In this document: positions 1-6,983 of the stretch, in pieces
Numbering within the stretch: the first letter of the stretch is position 1
How the letters are laid out: every line of letters starts with the position of its first letter
Origin: Flavobacteriales bacterium
Lineage (GTDB): Bacteria; Bacteroidota; Bacteroidia; Flavobacteriales_D; SKUL01
Reading direction: 5' to 3'
Assembly: GCA_007129985.1 (NCBI GenBank)
Contig: SKUL01000380.1
Span: forward strand, 1-9,084
DNA length: 9,084 nt
Position numbers and translations under genes: made by a program
Notes under the pieces: model-generated
Told to the model about the DNA's origin: nothing
What the model saw: the letters and a program-made list of their open reading frames with translations, nothing else
Database searches by the model: none

Positions 1-279
1 AGAACGTGTAATTACATGTGTGTGTGTGTGTGTTAGCTTGTTCATGGCTGTTGGTTTATTGGTTCTGAGCACAATATCTGTAAAAAAGTTGGGATTTCCA
101 AAGGGTTTAACATGGTCTTAAGGAACGGCACCCGGCTCTCAGGTAGCAAACAAACGCTCCCAAGTCAAAACTGGCCGCAGCAAACAATCTCCCCCCGCAA
201 AGCGTTTGCTAATTTTAACGCCAAAGACGAACGCATTTCCCATGCAACCGGCTAGCTTTAACCTTCAAAACACAAAACC
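1..279. other. Intergenic leader upstream of the redoxin gene
   Basis: No supported gene lies here. One plus-strand frame is open from position 2 to a TAA at 119-121, but its start is (TG)n-derived Val-Cys repeats and the rest matches nothing I recognise, so I do not call it a gene tail. The segment holds a perfect 10-bp palindrome (7-16), a (TG)8 repeat (17-32), and two imperfect matches to the Bacteroidota -7 element TAnnTTTG, at 210-217 (TAATTTTA) and 253-260 (TAGCTTTA). Neither has a TTG at the usual -33 spacing. The promoter of the redoxin gene presumably lies here but cannot be fixed from sequence alone. The bases just before the ATG at 280 are A/C-rich with no Shine-Dalgarno, as is usual in this phylum. 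Confidence 0.6.
17..32. repeat. (TG)8 dinucleotide repeat beside a 10-bp palindrome
   Basis: Eight uninterrupted TG units are read directly at 17-32. They abut the perfect palindrome TGTAATTACA at 7-16. Simple repeats of this length can change copy number by slippage. This one is about 250 bp upstream of the nearest start codon (280) and outside any recognised gene, so an effect on expression is only a possibility. Confidence 0.85.
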
Positions 280-918
280 ATGAAAAACAAACTGATTCTC
301 GCACTTACCATTGCCGCCACGGCTGTAATGGCCTGCAAAGAGGTAAACAATCCTATTTTGGAAATCGGAGCTGCGGCACCGAAGGCCGATGTGAAAATGA
401 AAGATGTGTCGGGCACGGACATGAGCTTGAACGACATGAAAAAAGAGAACGGCCTGCTGGTGGTGTTTTCATGCAATACCTGTCCGTTTGTGGTGGGTAA
501 CCCCGGTAAAAACAGCGAGGGCTGGGAAAACCGCTACAACCCTATGCACCAGGTGGCAGAGAAAGCCGGTGTTGGAATGGTGTTGGTGAACTCCAACGAG
601 GCCTTCCGCGATGGTGTAGACTCGTTTGAGAAAATGCAGGAACACGCCCGAAACAATGGTTACACCATGCCTTATGTAGTGGACGCCAACCACGTGGTGG
701 CCGATGCCTTCGGTGCGCTTACCACCCCGCACATCTACTTGTTTGACAAAAACATGAAGCTGGTGTACAAAGGTGCCATTGACGACAATGTAAACGCTTC
801 AGCAGAGGTGAAAGAAACCTGGCTTTCCGACGCCATCGCTAATATGATTGCCGGAAAAACCATTGACCCCAACTCCACCCGACAACTGGGCTGCAGTATT
901 AAGCGCGTTAAATCCTGA
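280..918 (+). CDS. Exported thioredoxin/peroxiredoxin-like protein (PRX_like1 type), probable lipoprotein
   Basis: The 212-residue product has a thioredoxin fold of the AhpC/TSA-related 'PRX_like1' kind. Its redox centre is Cys65-Asn-Thr-Cys68 followed by Pro-Phe, after a hydrophobic strand (LLVVF). A Thr-Thr-Pro-His stretch at 148-151 fits the conserved cis-proline loop, and a C-terminal Gly-Cys-Ser-Ile-Lys motif (Cys205) is also typical of this family. Residues 1-18 form a basic-hydrophobic signal peptide, and Val-Met-Ala-Cys19 is an acceptable lipobox, so the mature protein is probably lipid-anchored outside the inner membrane. A thiol reductase or peroxidase role there is inferred; the substrate is unknown. 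The start at 280 fits because the signal peptide begins immediately. The gene stands alone on the plus strand and converges with recJ, whose stop codon lies 9 bp beyond its own. No frame damage is seen. Confidence 0.88.
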   Translation: MKNKLILALTIAATAVMACKEVNNPILEIGAAAPKADVKMKDVSGTDMSLNDMKKENGLLVVFSCNTCPFVVGNPGKNSEGWENRYNPMHQVAEKAGVGMVLVNSNEAFRDGVDSFEKMQEHARNNGYTMPYVVDANHVVADAFGALTTPHIYLFDKNMKLVYKGAIDDNVNASAEVKETWLSDAIANMIAGKTIDPNSTRQLGCSIKRVKS

Positions 919-930
919 TAAGGGCCCTCA
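919..930. other. Convergent junction with 8-bp palindrome between the redoxin gene and recJ
   Basis: The two stop codons (TGA ending at 918 on plus, TGA at 930-928 on minus) are separated by 9 bp that contain most of the perfect palindrome AGGGCCCT at 921-928. It has no loop and no T-run, so it is not a standard intrinsic terminator. No other terminator is seen, so the two transcripts probably overlap at their ends. Confidence 0.5.
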
Positions 931-2652
931 GAGTTCAAAGCGAATGTCCTTCACCTTGAGCTGAAGGGAGGTACGCCCGTTGAATTCGTTTTCCTCCACG
1001 GTGTAAACCATCGAGAAAGGCTGGCCATCGGCTACTTCGGGGTAGTATGCACCCAACCCGAAACCAATGCCGTTTGTCGTAACGCCAGGCTTGCTGGTTT
1101 GGCACACGTGAAATTTAAGGTGGTTGGAGCCGACGGTTTTGCTGTACCCCGCATTGATGCAATTCCGCGTGATGAAAACGGGGTTCATATTACCCGGACC
1201 AAATGGTGCCATCTGCTTCAGCACAGCATAAAACCGCGGGGTGATATCGGCAAAGTCAATCTCCAAATCAATCTCAATTTCGGGAATGAGTTGCTCCGGC
1301 CGAATGGTAGCCGATACGACCTCTTCAAATTTGCTGCGAAAAGGTTCAATATTTTCCACGGGAAGGGTCAGGCCGGCCGCAAAAGCATGGCCGCCAAACT
1401 GGTCGAGCAAATCGCTGCAAGCCTCTATGGCGTTGTACACGTCGTAACCTTTTACCGAGCGTGCAGAGCCGGTTGCTTTACCGTTGGATTCTGTGAGAAT
1501 GATGGTAGGCCGGTAATAGCTTTCGGTAAGGCGCGAAGCCACGATGCCAATCACACCCTTGTGCCAATCAGGGTGAAAAAGCACCGATGTTTTGGCTTCC
1601 ATCAGCGTTGTGTCTTCCTGAATCATTTGGAGCGCCTGTGCTGTAATGGCCTGATCTAACTCACGCCGTTGCAGGTTTTGGCCGTTGATGGTTTCGCTCA
1701 AAAGGGCGGCGAGATCTTCCTGACTCGACACGAGTAGCTCAACGGCGCGGTTTCCTGTTTCCATTCGTCCGGCGGCATTGATACGCGGCGCAATGACAAA
1801 CACCACATCCGAAATAGATAAGGTGCGCTTGAAGTTGGCCGTTTGTAGGATGGCCCGAATGCCCTCTCCGGGATTGTCATTGATTTTCTCCAGACCCAGC
1901 GCAGCAAGTACGCGATTCTCTCCTGTGATGGGTACAATGTCGGCACCGATGGCCAGCGCCACGAGGTCCACGTAATCCATGCACACCGAAAAGTCAAAGG
2001 CTCCCCGCATGCTGAGCGCCTGCATCAGCTTGAAGCCCACACCGCATCCACAGAGTTCCTTGTAAGGGTAGGCGCAGTCTTCGCGCTTGGGGTCGAGAAC
2101 GGCTACGGCGCGCGGCAAAACCGCTCCGGGGCGGTGGTGGTCGCACACAATCAAATCTATGCCGAGTTCTGCGCAGTAGTCCGCCAGTTCAACGGCTTTC
2201 ACGCCACAGTCGAGCGTAATGATGAGCGATACTCCGTTCTTTTTGGCTGTGTCAATCCCCTTTTTGCTGAGCCCATAGCCTTCGGTGTAGCGGTTGGGGA
2301 TGTAGTATTCCACCTGTTCGGTTACACGCCTCAGTATTGAATAGACCACCGCCACAGATGTGGTGCCGTCCACGTCGTAATCGCCATAAACCATAATACG
2401 GTCGCCATCTCCGAGGGCCTGAAGGATACGCTCCACAGCGGCCTCCATATCGGCCATGAGAAAAGGATCGTGTAGTTGGCTGAGGTCGGGCCGGAAAAAA
2501 GTTCGGGCTTCCTCAAAGGTGGAAATGCCTCGTTGCACCAGCATTTCGCAGAGGTTTTGGTCAATTCCAAGACCTTTTTTCAGGTTTTCAACCTTTTGTT
2601 GGTCGGCGCGCGGAAGTACATTCCAACGGGTGGTATGGGCAGGGGTTTTCAT
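928..2652 (-). CDS. recJ: Single-stranded-DNA-specific exonuclease RecJ
   Basis: RecJ is a 5'-to-3' single-strand DNA exonuclease of the DHH phosphoesterase superfamily, acting in recombination (RecF pathway), mismatch repair and base excision repair. The 574-residue product shows the family motifs in order: Asp-Tyr-Asp-Val-Asp-Gly at 91-96, a Leu-Asp-Cys-Gly strand near 147-150, Asp-His-His at 171-173, the Gly-Ala-Asp-Ile-Val-Pro motif at 236-241, Arg-Ile-Asn-Ala-Ala-Gly-Arg-Met at 290-297, and the DHHA1 motif Gly-Gly-His-x3-Ala-Gly near 420-427. An OB-like C-terminal domain follows. These Asp/His residues form the two-metal centre, so the enzyme should be active. I chose the ATG at 2652 rather than 2682, because homologues begin shortly before the Arg-Trp seen here at residues 9-10 and the ten extra residues look like leader sequence. 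The gene follows the SDR gene after 46 bp and may be cotranscribed with it. Length is normal for the family. Confidence 0.96.
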   Translation of the reverse strand: MKTPAHTTRWNVLPRADQQKVENLKKGLGIDQNLCEMLVQRGISTFEEARTFFRPDLSQLHDPFLMADMEAAVERILQALGDGDRIMVYGDYDVDGTTSVAVVYSILRRVTEQVEYYIPNRYTEGYGLSKKGIDTAKKNGVSLIITLDCGVKAVELADYCAELGIDLIVCDHHRPGAVLPRAVAVLDPKREDCAYPYKELCGCGVGFKLMQALSMRGAFDFSVCMDYVDLVALAIGADIVPITGENRVLAALGLEKINDNPGEGIRAILQTANFKRTLSISDVVFVIAPRINAAGRMETGNRAVELLVSSQEDLAALLSETINGQNLQRRELDQAITAQALQMIQEDTTLMEAKTSVLFHPDWHKGVIGIVASRLTESYYRPTIILTESNGKATGSARSVKGYDVYNAIEACSDLLDQFGGHAFAAGLTLPVENIEPFRSKFEEVVSATIRPEQLIPEIEIDLEIDFADITPRFYAVLKQMAPFGPGNMNPVFITRNCINAGYSKTVGSNHLKFHVCQTSKPGVTTNGIGFGLGAYYPEVADGQPFSMVYTVEENEFNGRTSLQLKVKDIRFEL

Positions 2653-2698
2653 GCCTCTAAAGTACGTATTTGGATGAAACAATCGCGCAAAAAAGTGC

Positions 2699-3385
2699 TC
2701 AGCGACCGCCTGTAAGTTCCTGCATATCGCGGTATTCGTGGGTATGCAAGCCTTCTTTTCCGCTGAACGCTGCCGCGCGCATGGCTCGTGCTACCCGCAG
2801 CCCTGAAATGCCTCTGTATCGGGTCCAGCCGCCAATCATCAGCGGTTTCAGCACCTTCATAAACACGGCGGCCACCCGCTCACCAAATCGAAATTCACGC
2901 CGGTTACCCAGCAACAGCGATGGCCTGAAAATATGCAGCACCGGATAGCCGAGTTGCTTAACATCGCGTTCCACTTCGCCTTTTACGCGGTTGTAAAAAA
3001 TACGTGAGTCAGCGGAAACACCTACCGCACTCACCAGCATAAGCCTTTTGGCACCAGCCTCCCGAGCGCAACGGGCAAAGCGCATAACGTACTCGTAGTC
3101 CACTTTTTTGAATGCCTCCTGCGAGCCCGCTTGCTTAATGGTTGTACCGAGGCAGCAATAGGCATCGTCCAAACGAATATCCTCTATGAACTCCTCCAGC
3201 CGGTCAAAATCCACCACCTTGTTCTCGAGGCGGGGGTGCTCCCTGTGAAGCGGGCGTCGACTCAGCGCTACAACCTTTGCGTAGCGGTCTTCATTCAAGA
3301 TAATGTCAAGACAAGCTGTTCCAATCAATCCCGTGCATCCCGCTATAATCGCTGTGCGCGTTGCGGTTCCTCTCTCTTCTTCCAT
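2699..3385 (-). CDS. NAD(P)-binding SDR-type protein, TIP30/HTATIP2-like
   Basis: This 228-residue Rossmann protein belongs to the atypical short-chain dehydrogenase group related to TIP30/CC3 (HTATIP2), often annotated as an NAD(P)H-binding or epimerase-like protein. The dinucleotide motif Gly-x2-Gly-x2-Gly is at 16-22 (GCTGLIG), followed by a Ser-Arg-Arg-Pro turn at 42-45 that suits NADP binding. A Cys-Cys-Leu-Gly-Thr-Thr segment lies at 77-82, and the Ser119/Tyr131-x3-Lys135 set is in place for an SDR-type active site. The Phe-Arg-Pro-Ser-Leu-Leu-Leu-Gly stretch at 153-160 is characteristic of this group. No signal peptide or membrane segment is seen, so it is cytosolic. The substrate is not known for bacterial members. 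The ATG lies 4 nt after the ispG stop codon, and the ispG end supplies a purine-rich GAGGAG, so the two are probably translated together. Confidence 0.88.
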   Translation of the reverse strand: MEEERGTATRTAIIAGCTGLIGTACLDIILNEDRYAKVVALSRRPLHREHPRLENKVVDFDRLEEFIEDIRLDDAYCCLGTTIKQAGSQEAFKKVDYEYVMRFARCAREAGAKRLMLVSAVGVSADSRIFYNRVKGEVERDVKQLGYPVLHIFRPSLLLGNRREFRFGERVAAVFMKVLKPLMIGGWTRYRGISGLRVARAMRAAAFSGKEGLHTHEYRDMQELTGGR

Positions 3386-3389
3386 TTCT

Positions 3390-5327
3390 TTACTCCTCTG
3401 TTGCGGGTTCTACCCAATCTCCGTGAGTTTTTATCAACTCAATCAACTCATCTACTGCGTGCTCTGCATCCACGTTTCGCTTTACCACTTCTTTTTCGCG
3501 GTACAGGGTGATTTTACCCACGCCTGTTCCCACGTAACCGTAGTCGGCGTCGGCCATTTCGCCCGGGCCATTCACAATACAGCCCATGATACCGATTTTC
3601 ACCCCTTTAAGGTGGTGGGTGCGCGCCCTGATTTTAGCCGTGGTTTCCTGCAGATCGAACAGTGTTCTTCCGCACGACGGACAACTAATGTACTCGGTTT
3701 TGGAAATGCGCGTGCGGGTGGCTTGCAAAATGCCGAATGCTGTTTGATTGATACGCGCCAGCGGAATGTGGGGTGCGTTGAGCCAGATTCCATCACCGAG
3801 GCCGTCGAGCAGCAATGCTCCGAGGTCGGTTGCGCTGTGAAGCATAAAGCTTTCCTCGTCGGACGTGTCGTAATCGCGGCGCACAATCACAGGCACATCG
3901 CAATCGGCGTGCATCATCTTGAAAATGGCTGCGCGCTGTTCGGCCATACCGTGGGCATGCTTGGTGGTAAGCACCAGAATTACATTTGCCGTTTTGAGTT
4001 GTTCCAGCACCCCTGGATTGAGGTGATTGATATCCGCCTCTACAAAAGCCGTAGTATGGATGTTGTGGCCTTCCTGCTGCCATTGCTCCAGGATCAGCAT
4101 GGGATAGCGGCGATCTTTAGGTGCTTCTGTTTTCCAGGTCTCGAAGCTGTGGATGATGCTGAGCGTTCCCGGAATTTCAAAGTCAATGGTTTGAGATCCG
4201 GCGTACACAAAGTCACAGGCCAGGTCGGCGATGTTCCATTTGTCGAGCTGCACCGAATAGCGGTAGCCCAGCGGAAAGAGTGATGCAGGGGTGATTTTTT
4301 CCCGTCGGCTTAAATCATGCACCACGCGAGGCACATTTCGGTCGCCGGTGTGAAGCGCCTCACGTGTTTTGCGGCGCTCGTAGTTAAAGGCGTCATTGGC
4401 ACGCGGTACTGCCTCAACAGGAGTGTCGGGGCGGTTTTGGTAGCGCTCAACCAGTTTTTGAGCTACGGGTATTTCGGCTTCGGGCTCTTCGGTGAGAGAT
4501 ACCCGTACGGTGTCGCCCAAACCATCTTCAAGCAAAGTTCCGATACCCACGGCAGATTTGATGCGTCCGTCCTCACCGTCGCCGGCTTCTGTTACACCGA
4601 GGTGAAGCGGGTAATTCATGCCGGCTTCCATCATGTGGTTTACCAGCAATCGGTAGGCCTGTACCATTACCTGCGTGTTACTCGCCTTCATGGAAATCAC
4701 CACGTCGTGGAAGTCCATGTCGCGGCAAATACGCAAAAATTCCATGGCCGACTCAACCATGCCCAGCGGGGTATCGCCGTAACGACTCAGAATGCGGTCG
4801 GACAAAGAACCGTGGTTGGTCCCGATACGCATGGCTGTTCCATGCTCTTTACACAACGCCACAAGGGGCGAAAAGCGCTGACGAATGCGTTCCAGTTCGG
4901 CCTGATAGCTTTCGTCGGTGTATTCAATGTTTTCGAATTTCTTCTTATCGGCGTAATTGCCGGGGTTTACACGTACTTTTTCTACAATGCGAGCGGCAAT
5001 TTCCGCAGCGTTGGGCGTAAAGTGAATGTCGGCAACCAGCGGGGTGTCGAATCCCGCCGCGCGAATCCCGGCCTTGATGTGCTCAAGGTTTTCAGCGTCT
5101 TTTTTGCTCGGAGCGGTGATGCGCACCAATTCACAACCGGCTTCAATCATGCGGATGGATTGCTGAACCGTGGCCTCGGTGTTCATGGTATCGGTAGTGG
5201 TCATTGACTGCACCCGTATGGGGTTGTTGCCGCCAATCACCACAGAACCCACACGTACAGCGCGGGTTTCAAATCGTTGGTAGGCGTGAGGATTTGGGCA
5301 GTAAACCTGCGTGGAGGTTTCGTTCAT
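3390..5327 (-). CDS. ispG: 4-hydroxy-3-methylbut-2-enyl diphosphate synthase IspG (GcpE), long form
   Basis: IspG reductively opens 2-C-methyl-D-erythritol 2,4-cyclodiphosphate to HMBPP, the penultimate step of the MEP isoprenoid pathway, using a [4Fe-4S] cluster. The 645-residue product starts with the TIM-barrel domain (an Asn-Pro-Ile-Arg-Val-Gln-Ser-Met segment near residues 34-41). A long insert then separates it from the C-terminal cluster domain. That domain carries Cys549-Pro-Ser-Cys552, Cys583 within Gly-Cys-Ile-Val-Asn-Gly-Pro-Gly-Glu, and Glu590, matching the three Cys and one Glu cluster ligands. The two-domain E. coli enzyme is about 370 residues; the three-domain long form is known from Bacteroidota, Chlamydiae and plants. 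I chose the ATG at 5327 over 5390: homology begins around it, and the upstream ATG would precede the -7 element at 5376-5383. The SDR gene follows after 4 nt. Confidence 0.96.
   Translation of the reverse strand: MNETSTQVYCPNPHAYQRFETRAVRVGSVVIGGNNPIRVQSMTTTDTMNTEATVQQSIRMIEAGCELVRITAPSKKDAENLEHIKAGIRAAGFDTPLVADIHFTPNAAEIAARIVEKVRVNPGNYADKKKFENIEYTDESYQAELERIRQRFSPLVALCKEHGTAMRIGTNHGSLSDRILSRYGDTPLGMVESAMEFLRICRDMDFHDVVISMKASNTQVMVQAYRLLVNHMMEAGMNYPLHLGVTEAGDGEDGRIKSAVGIGTLLEDGLGDTVRVSLTEEPEAEIPVAQKLVERYQNRPDTPVEAVPRANDAFNYERRKTREALHTGDRNVPRVVHDLSRREKITPASLFPLGYRYSVQLDKWNIADLACDFVYAGSQTIDFEIPGTLSIIHSFETWKTEAPKDRRYPMLILEQWQQEGHNIHTTAFVEADINHLNPGVLEQLKTANVILVLTTKHAHGMAEQRAAIFKMMHADCDVPVIVRRDYDTSDEESFMLHSATDLGALLLDGLGDGIWLNAPHIPLARINQTAFGILQATRTRISKTEYISCPSCGRTLFDLQETTAKIRARTHHLKGVKIGIMGCIVNGPGEMADADYGYVGTGVGKITLYREKEVVKRNVDAEHAVDELIELIKTHGDWVEPATEE
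3393..3398 (-). promoter_or_regulatory. Possible Shine-Dalgarno site for the SDR gene inside the ispG end
   Basis: On the minus strand the last two ispG codons read GAGGAG, 7 nt before the SDR start codon at 3385. This is a good anti-16S match at a suitable distance and supports that start. Many Bacteroidota genes do not depend on such sites, and two Glu codons could give the match by chance. Confidence 0.35.
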
Positions 5328-5375
5328 AATTGGAGTTTTGTCTGTTGTGTTCACCTTGTAACAACCGAGCGACGG

Positions 5376-5383
5376 CAAAGTTA
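5376..5383 (-). promoter_or_regulatory. Candidate Bacteroidota -7 promoter element for ispG
   Basis: The minus strand reads TAACTTTG, a perfect match to the TAnnTTTG -7 consensus of Bacteroidota housekeeping promoters. It lies in the 72-bp gap between the M28-like gene and ispG. Transcription would start near 5369-5371, giving a leader of roughly 43 nt to the ATG at 5327. No TTG is seen at the usual -33 spacing, which would fall within the end of the upstream gene, so the promoter may be weak or the match fortuitous. Confidence 0.42.
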
Positions 5384-5399
5384 ACAACAATGCGAAGGC

Positions 5400-6983
5400 T
5401 TAGCGCAGTACGAACTCTTTGATTTCGTCGAAATGTGAACCCACGAGGTTTACAAGGTACACTCCTTTGGGCAGGTAGCTGATGTCGATGTTGATGACGC
5501 TGTTGTAATAGAGGTCAATGCGCGACTGATAGAAAACCTCACCGCCGGGGTCTAGCAGGCGTAGTTTCAATCGGCCGTGCTCCGGGTGGTTGATGCGCAC
5601 TTTTAGGACTTCGTCGTTATCGGTGAGGTAGAGATGGTAGTCCACGAGGTGGTCGGGCGGTCTGCGGGTCATACCTTGCTCTTTGAGCGCGATTCCGGAC
5701 ACCTGTACATCGCCGTGAATGTACCCGGCTTTCTCTGCGATGGTGGCCACGAGTGCGCGAACCACTTCTCCCATGCGTTCAAAGTCGAGTTTATCGGCGA
5801 TGTCCTCACTGACGGCATAATCGGTTTTTCGGGATTCGGCGCCATCCGTAAGCAGCACTGCGGGAATTTCGCGTTCCCAAAAAGGCAGAAACATGTGGCT
5901 CCCGAAGATCACTTTTTCAGCGCCAACGGCTGGAACTTTGAGCGCCTCCACACGGAATTGGGGCGTAACCACCTCGGCAGTGGTGGCAAATGCATTTCGG
6001 GCAGGGATGCTGTTTTCATCGCTGATGGCAAACAGAAAATTACCCCGCCACTGTTCGCTTTCCAAACGGGGAACGAGGGCAGTGAACATTCTTTTTTGGG
6101 GTGGGTCAAACTGCTGGGTGAAAATCACGTCGCTGTACCTTCCCACATTGTCCAGAATATAAGCCGCCTTGATGTTGCTCCGCTCGTAGTCCGAAAGTTT
6201 TTGCAGATACCTGCGACTTCCGATTCCGCCCTGTTTTTGAAGGTCAAAACCCACAAACACCACGCTCTTTCGCAGGTTGGCTTCGGTTAGTATGCGCGCG
6301 GCTTCGAGCATAACCGCCACCCCGGAAGCATTGTCATTGGCCCCATGCGACTCTTCGTCGGTATCGTAATGCGCAGCTACCATGATCACCTCTGTTTCGG
6401 ATACATCACCCTTCAATTGCCCGGAAATATTCTGGCCTTCGTAGCTTCCGAGCATGATACTTTGCCGACGCACATCCATGCCAAAGTCGTGCAGGCGGTT
6501 GGTGATTAATCGTTGGGAGATTTCCAGGCCCGGAGCTCCGGTAAGGTAGTGCCTCGGCCCTTGCATAGTGAGGATGTCGCGCTGCAATCGGCCTTCAACC
6601 ACTTTGCCTGTGAGCTTGTCATAGTTTGGATTCTGGCCGTCATCGGCAATCACTTTCACGTAAAAGTCGAGCACATTTCCCGCCCTGCGGTTGTAAGCCC
6701 ACACAATGCGCTTGTTTTTTCCGGGACGAACATCCCTGCCTATGTCTCCGCGCGCGCTGTGGGTATAAACCAGCCAGGTTTGACCGTGGTCGTTGGAGGC
6801 GCGCAAAAAGACTTCTACCTCGCGGCTGTCCGGGTCAATCAAATCGTAGGTAATTACCACCTCACCGGCTACTGTATCGGCCTCGGCTTTGAGGTTGCGG
6901 ATTTCCGGAGCCACGCTTTGAGCATACAGCAATGCACCATTCAGCAGAGCAATAGATATGAGTGCAATTTGCCGCAGAAACAT
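5400..6983 (-). CDS. Secreted M28-like peptidase homologue, probably catalytically inactive, with T9SS-type sorting domain
   Basis: The 527-residue product has a signal peptide (1-22, cleavage near Ala-Gln), a beta-sandwich/FN3-like domain (about 25-113, with 'GDIG..V.PGKNKRIVW'), an M28 metallopeptidase-like domain (about 135-420), and a C-terminal beta domain (about 449-527) ending in a Leu-Pro-Lys-Gly-Val-Tyr-Leu-Val strand and Lys-Glu-Phe-Val-Leu-Arg, as in T9SS type A sorting domains. It should be carried across the outer membrane. M28 enzymes such as Aeromonas aminopeptidase use two zinc ions. Here His205-Tyr-Asp, Asp217 (in Gly-Ala-Asn-Asp-Asn-Ala-Ser-Gly) and Asp278 are present. The catalytic Glu-Glu pair is Gln249-Lys250, and the late His of the Tyr-His-Thr-x2-Asp-Thr motif is Ala390. 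Loss of peptidase activity is therefore inferred. The frame is intact, so this is not a pseudogene. Its ATG overlaps the EamA stop codon by one base (TAATG), implying translational coupling. Confidence 0.87.
   Translation of the reverse strand: MFLRQIALISIALLNGALLYAQSVAPEIRNLKAEADTVAGEVVITYDLIDPDSREVEVFLRASNDHGQTWLVYTHSARGDIGRDVRPGKNKRIVWAYNRRAGNVLDFYVKVIADDGQNPNYDKLTGKVVEGRLQRDILTMQGPRHYLTGAPGLEISQRLITNRLHDFGMDVRRQSIMLGSYEGQNISGQLKGDVSETEVIMVAAHYDTDEESHGANDNASGVAVMLEAARILTEANLRKSVVFVGFDLQKQGGIGSRRYLQKLSDYERSNIKAAYILDNVGRYSDVIFTQQFDPPQKRMFTALVPRLESEQWRGNFLFAISDENSIPARNAFATTAEVVTPQFRVEALKVPAVGAEKVIFGSHMFLPFWEREIPAVLLTDGAESRKTDYAVSEDIADKLDFERMGEVVRALVATIAEKAGYIHGDVQVSGIALKEQGMTRRPPDHLVDYHLYLTDNDEVLKVRINHPEHGRLKLRLLDPGGEVFYQSRIDLYYNSVINIDISYLPKGVYLVNLVGSHFDEIKEFVLR

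Noticed and set aside
44..121. Short plus-strand open frame (about 25 codons from the ATG at 44)
   Set aside because: It follows the TG repeat and has no ribosome-binding signal or recognisable sequence. A hydrophobic stretch this short is expected by chance.
210..260. Two near-matches to a -7 promoter element ahead of the redoxin gene (TAATTTTA at 210-217, TAGCTTTA at 253-260)
   Set aside because: Both miss the final G and neither has a TTG at -33 spacing, so I cannot choose between them or call a promoter.
921..928. GGGCCC palindrome as an intrinsic terminator
   Set aside because: A loopless 8-bp palindrome without a flanking T-run on either strand does not form a terminator hairpin.
1099..1659. 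Plus-strand open frame of 186 codons inside recJ
   Set aside because: Lies entirely opposite conserved RecJ motifs and has no domain features of its own.
2653..2698. Possible promoter for recJ in the 46-bp gap (TTG then TACTTTAG on the minus strand)
   Set aside because: The spacing is only 15 bp and the -7 match is imperfect, so it is not better than chance.
3303..4283. Plus-strand open frame of 326 codons antisense to ispG and the SDR gene start
   Set aside because: Its product has no recognisable domain and is rich in His, Cys and Val, as expected for the complement of a real coding frame. The opposite strand encodes IspG with all cluster ligands.
4317..5207. Plus-strand open frame of 296 codons antisense to the IspG TIM barrel
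   Set aside because: Same reason: low-information composition (many His, Val, Phe), no motif, and fully covered by a well-recognised gene on the minus strand.
5634..6290. Plus-strand open frame of 218 codons opposite the M28-like domain
   Set aside because: No recognisable domain; the minus strand carries a continuous frame with signal peptide, peptidase motifs and sorting domain.
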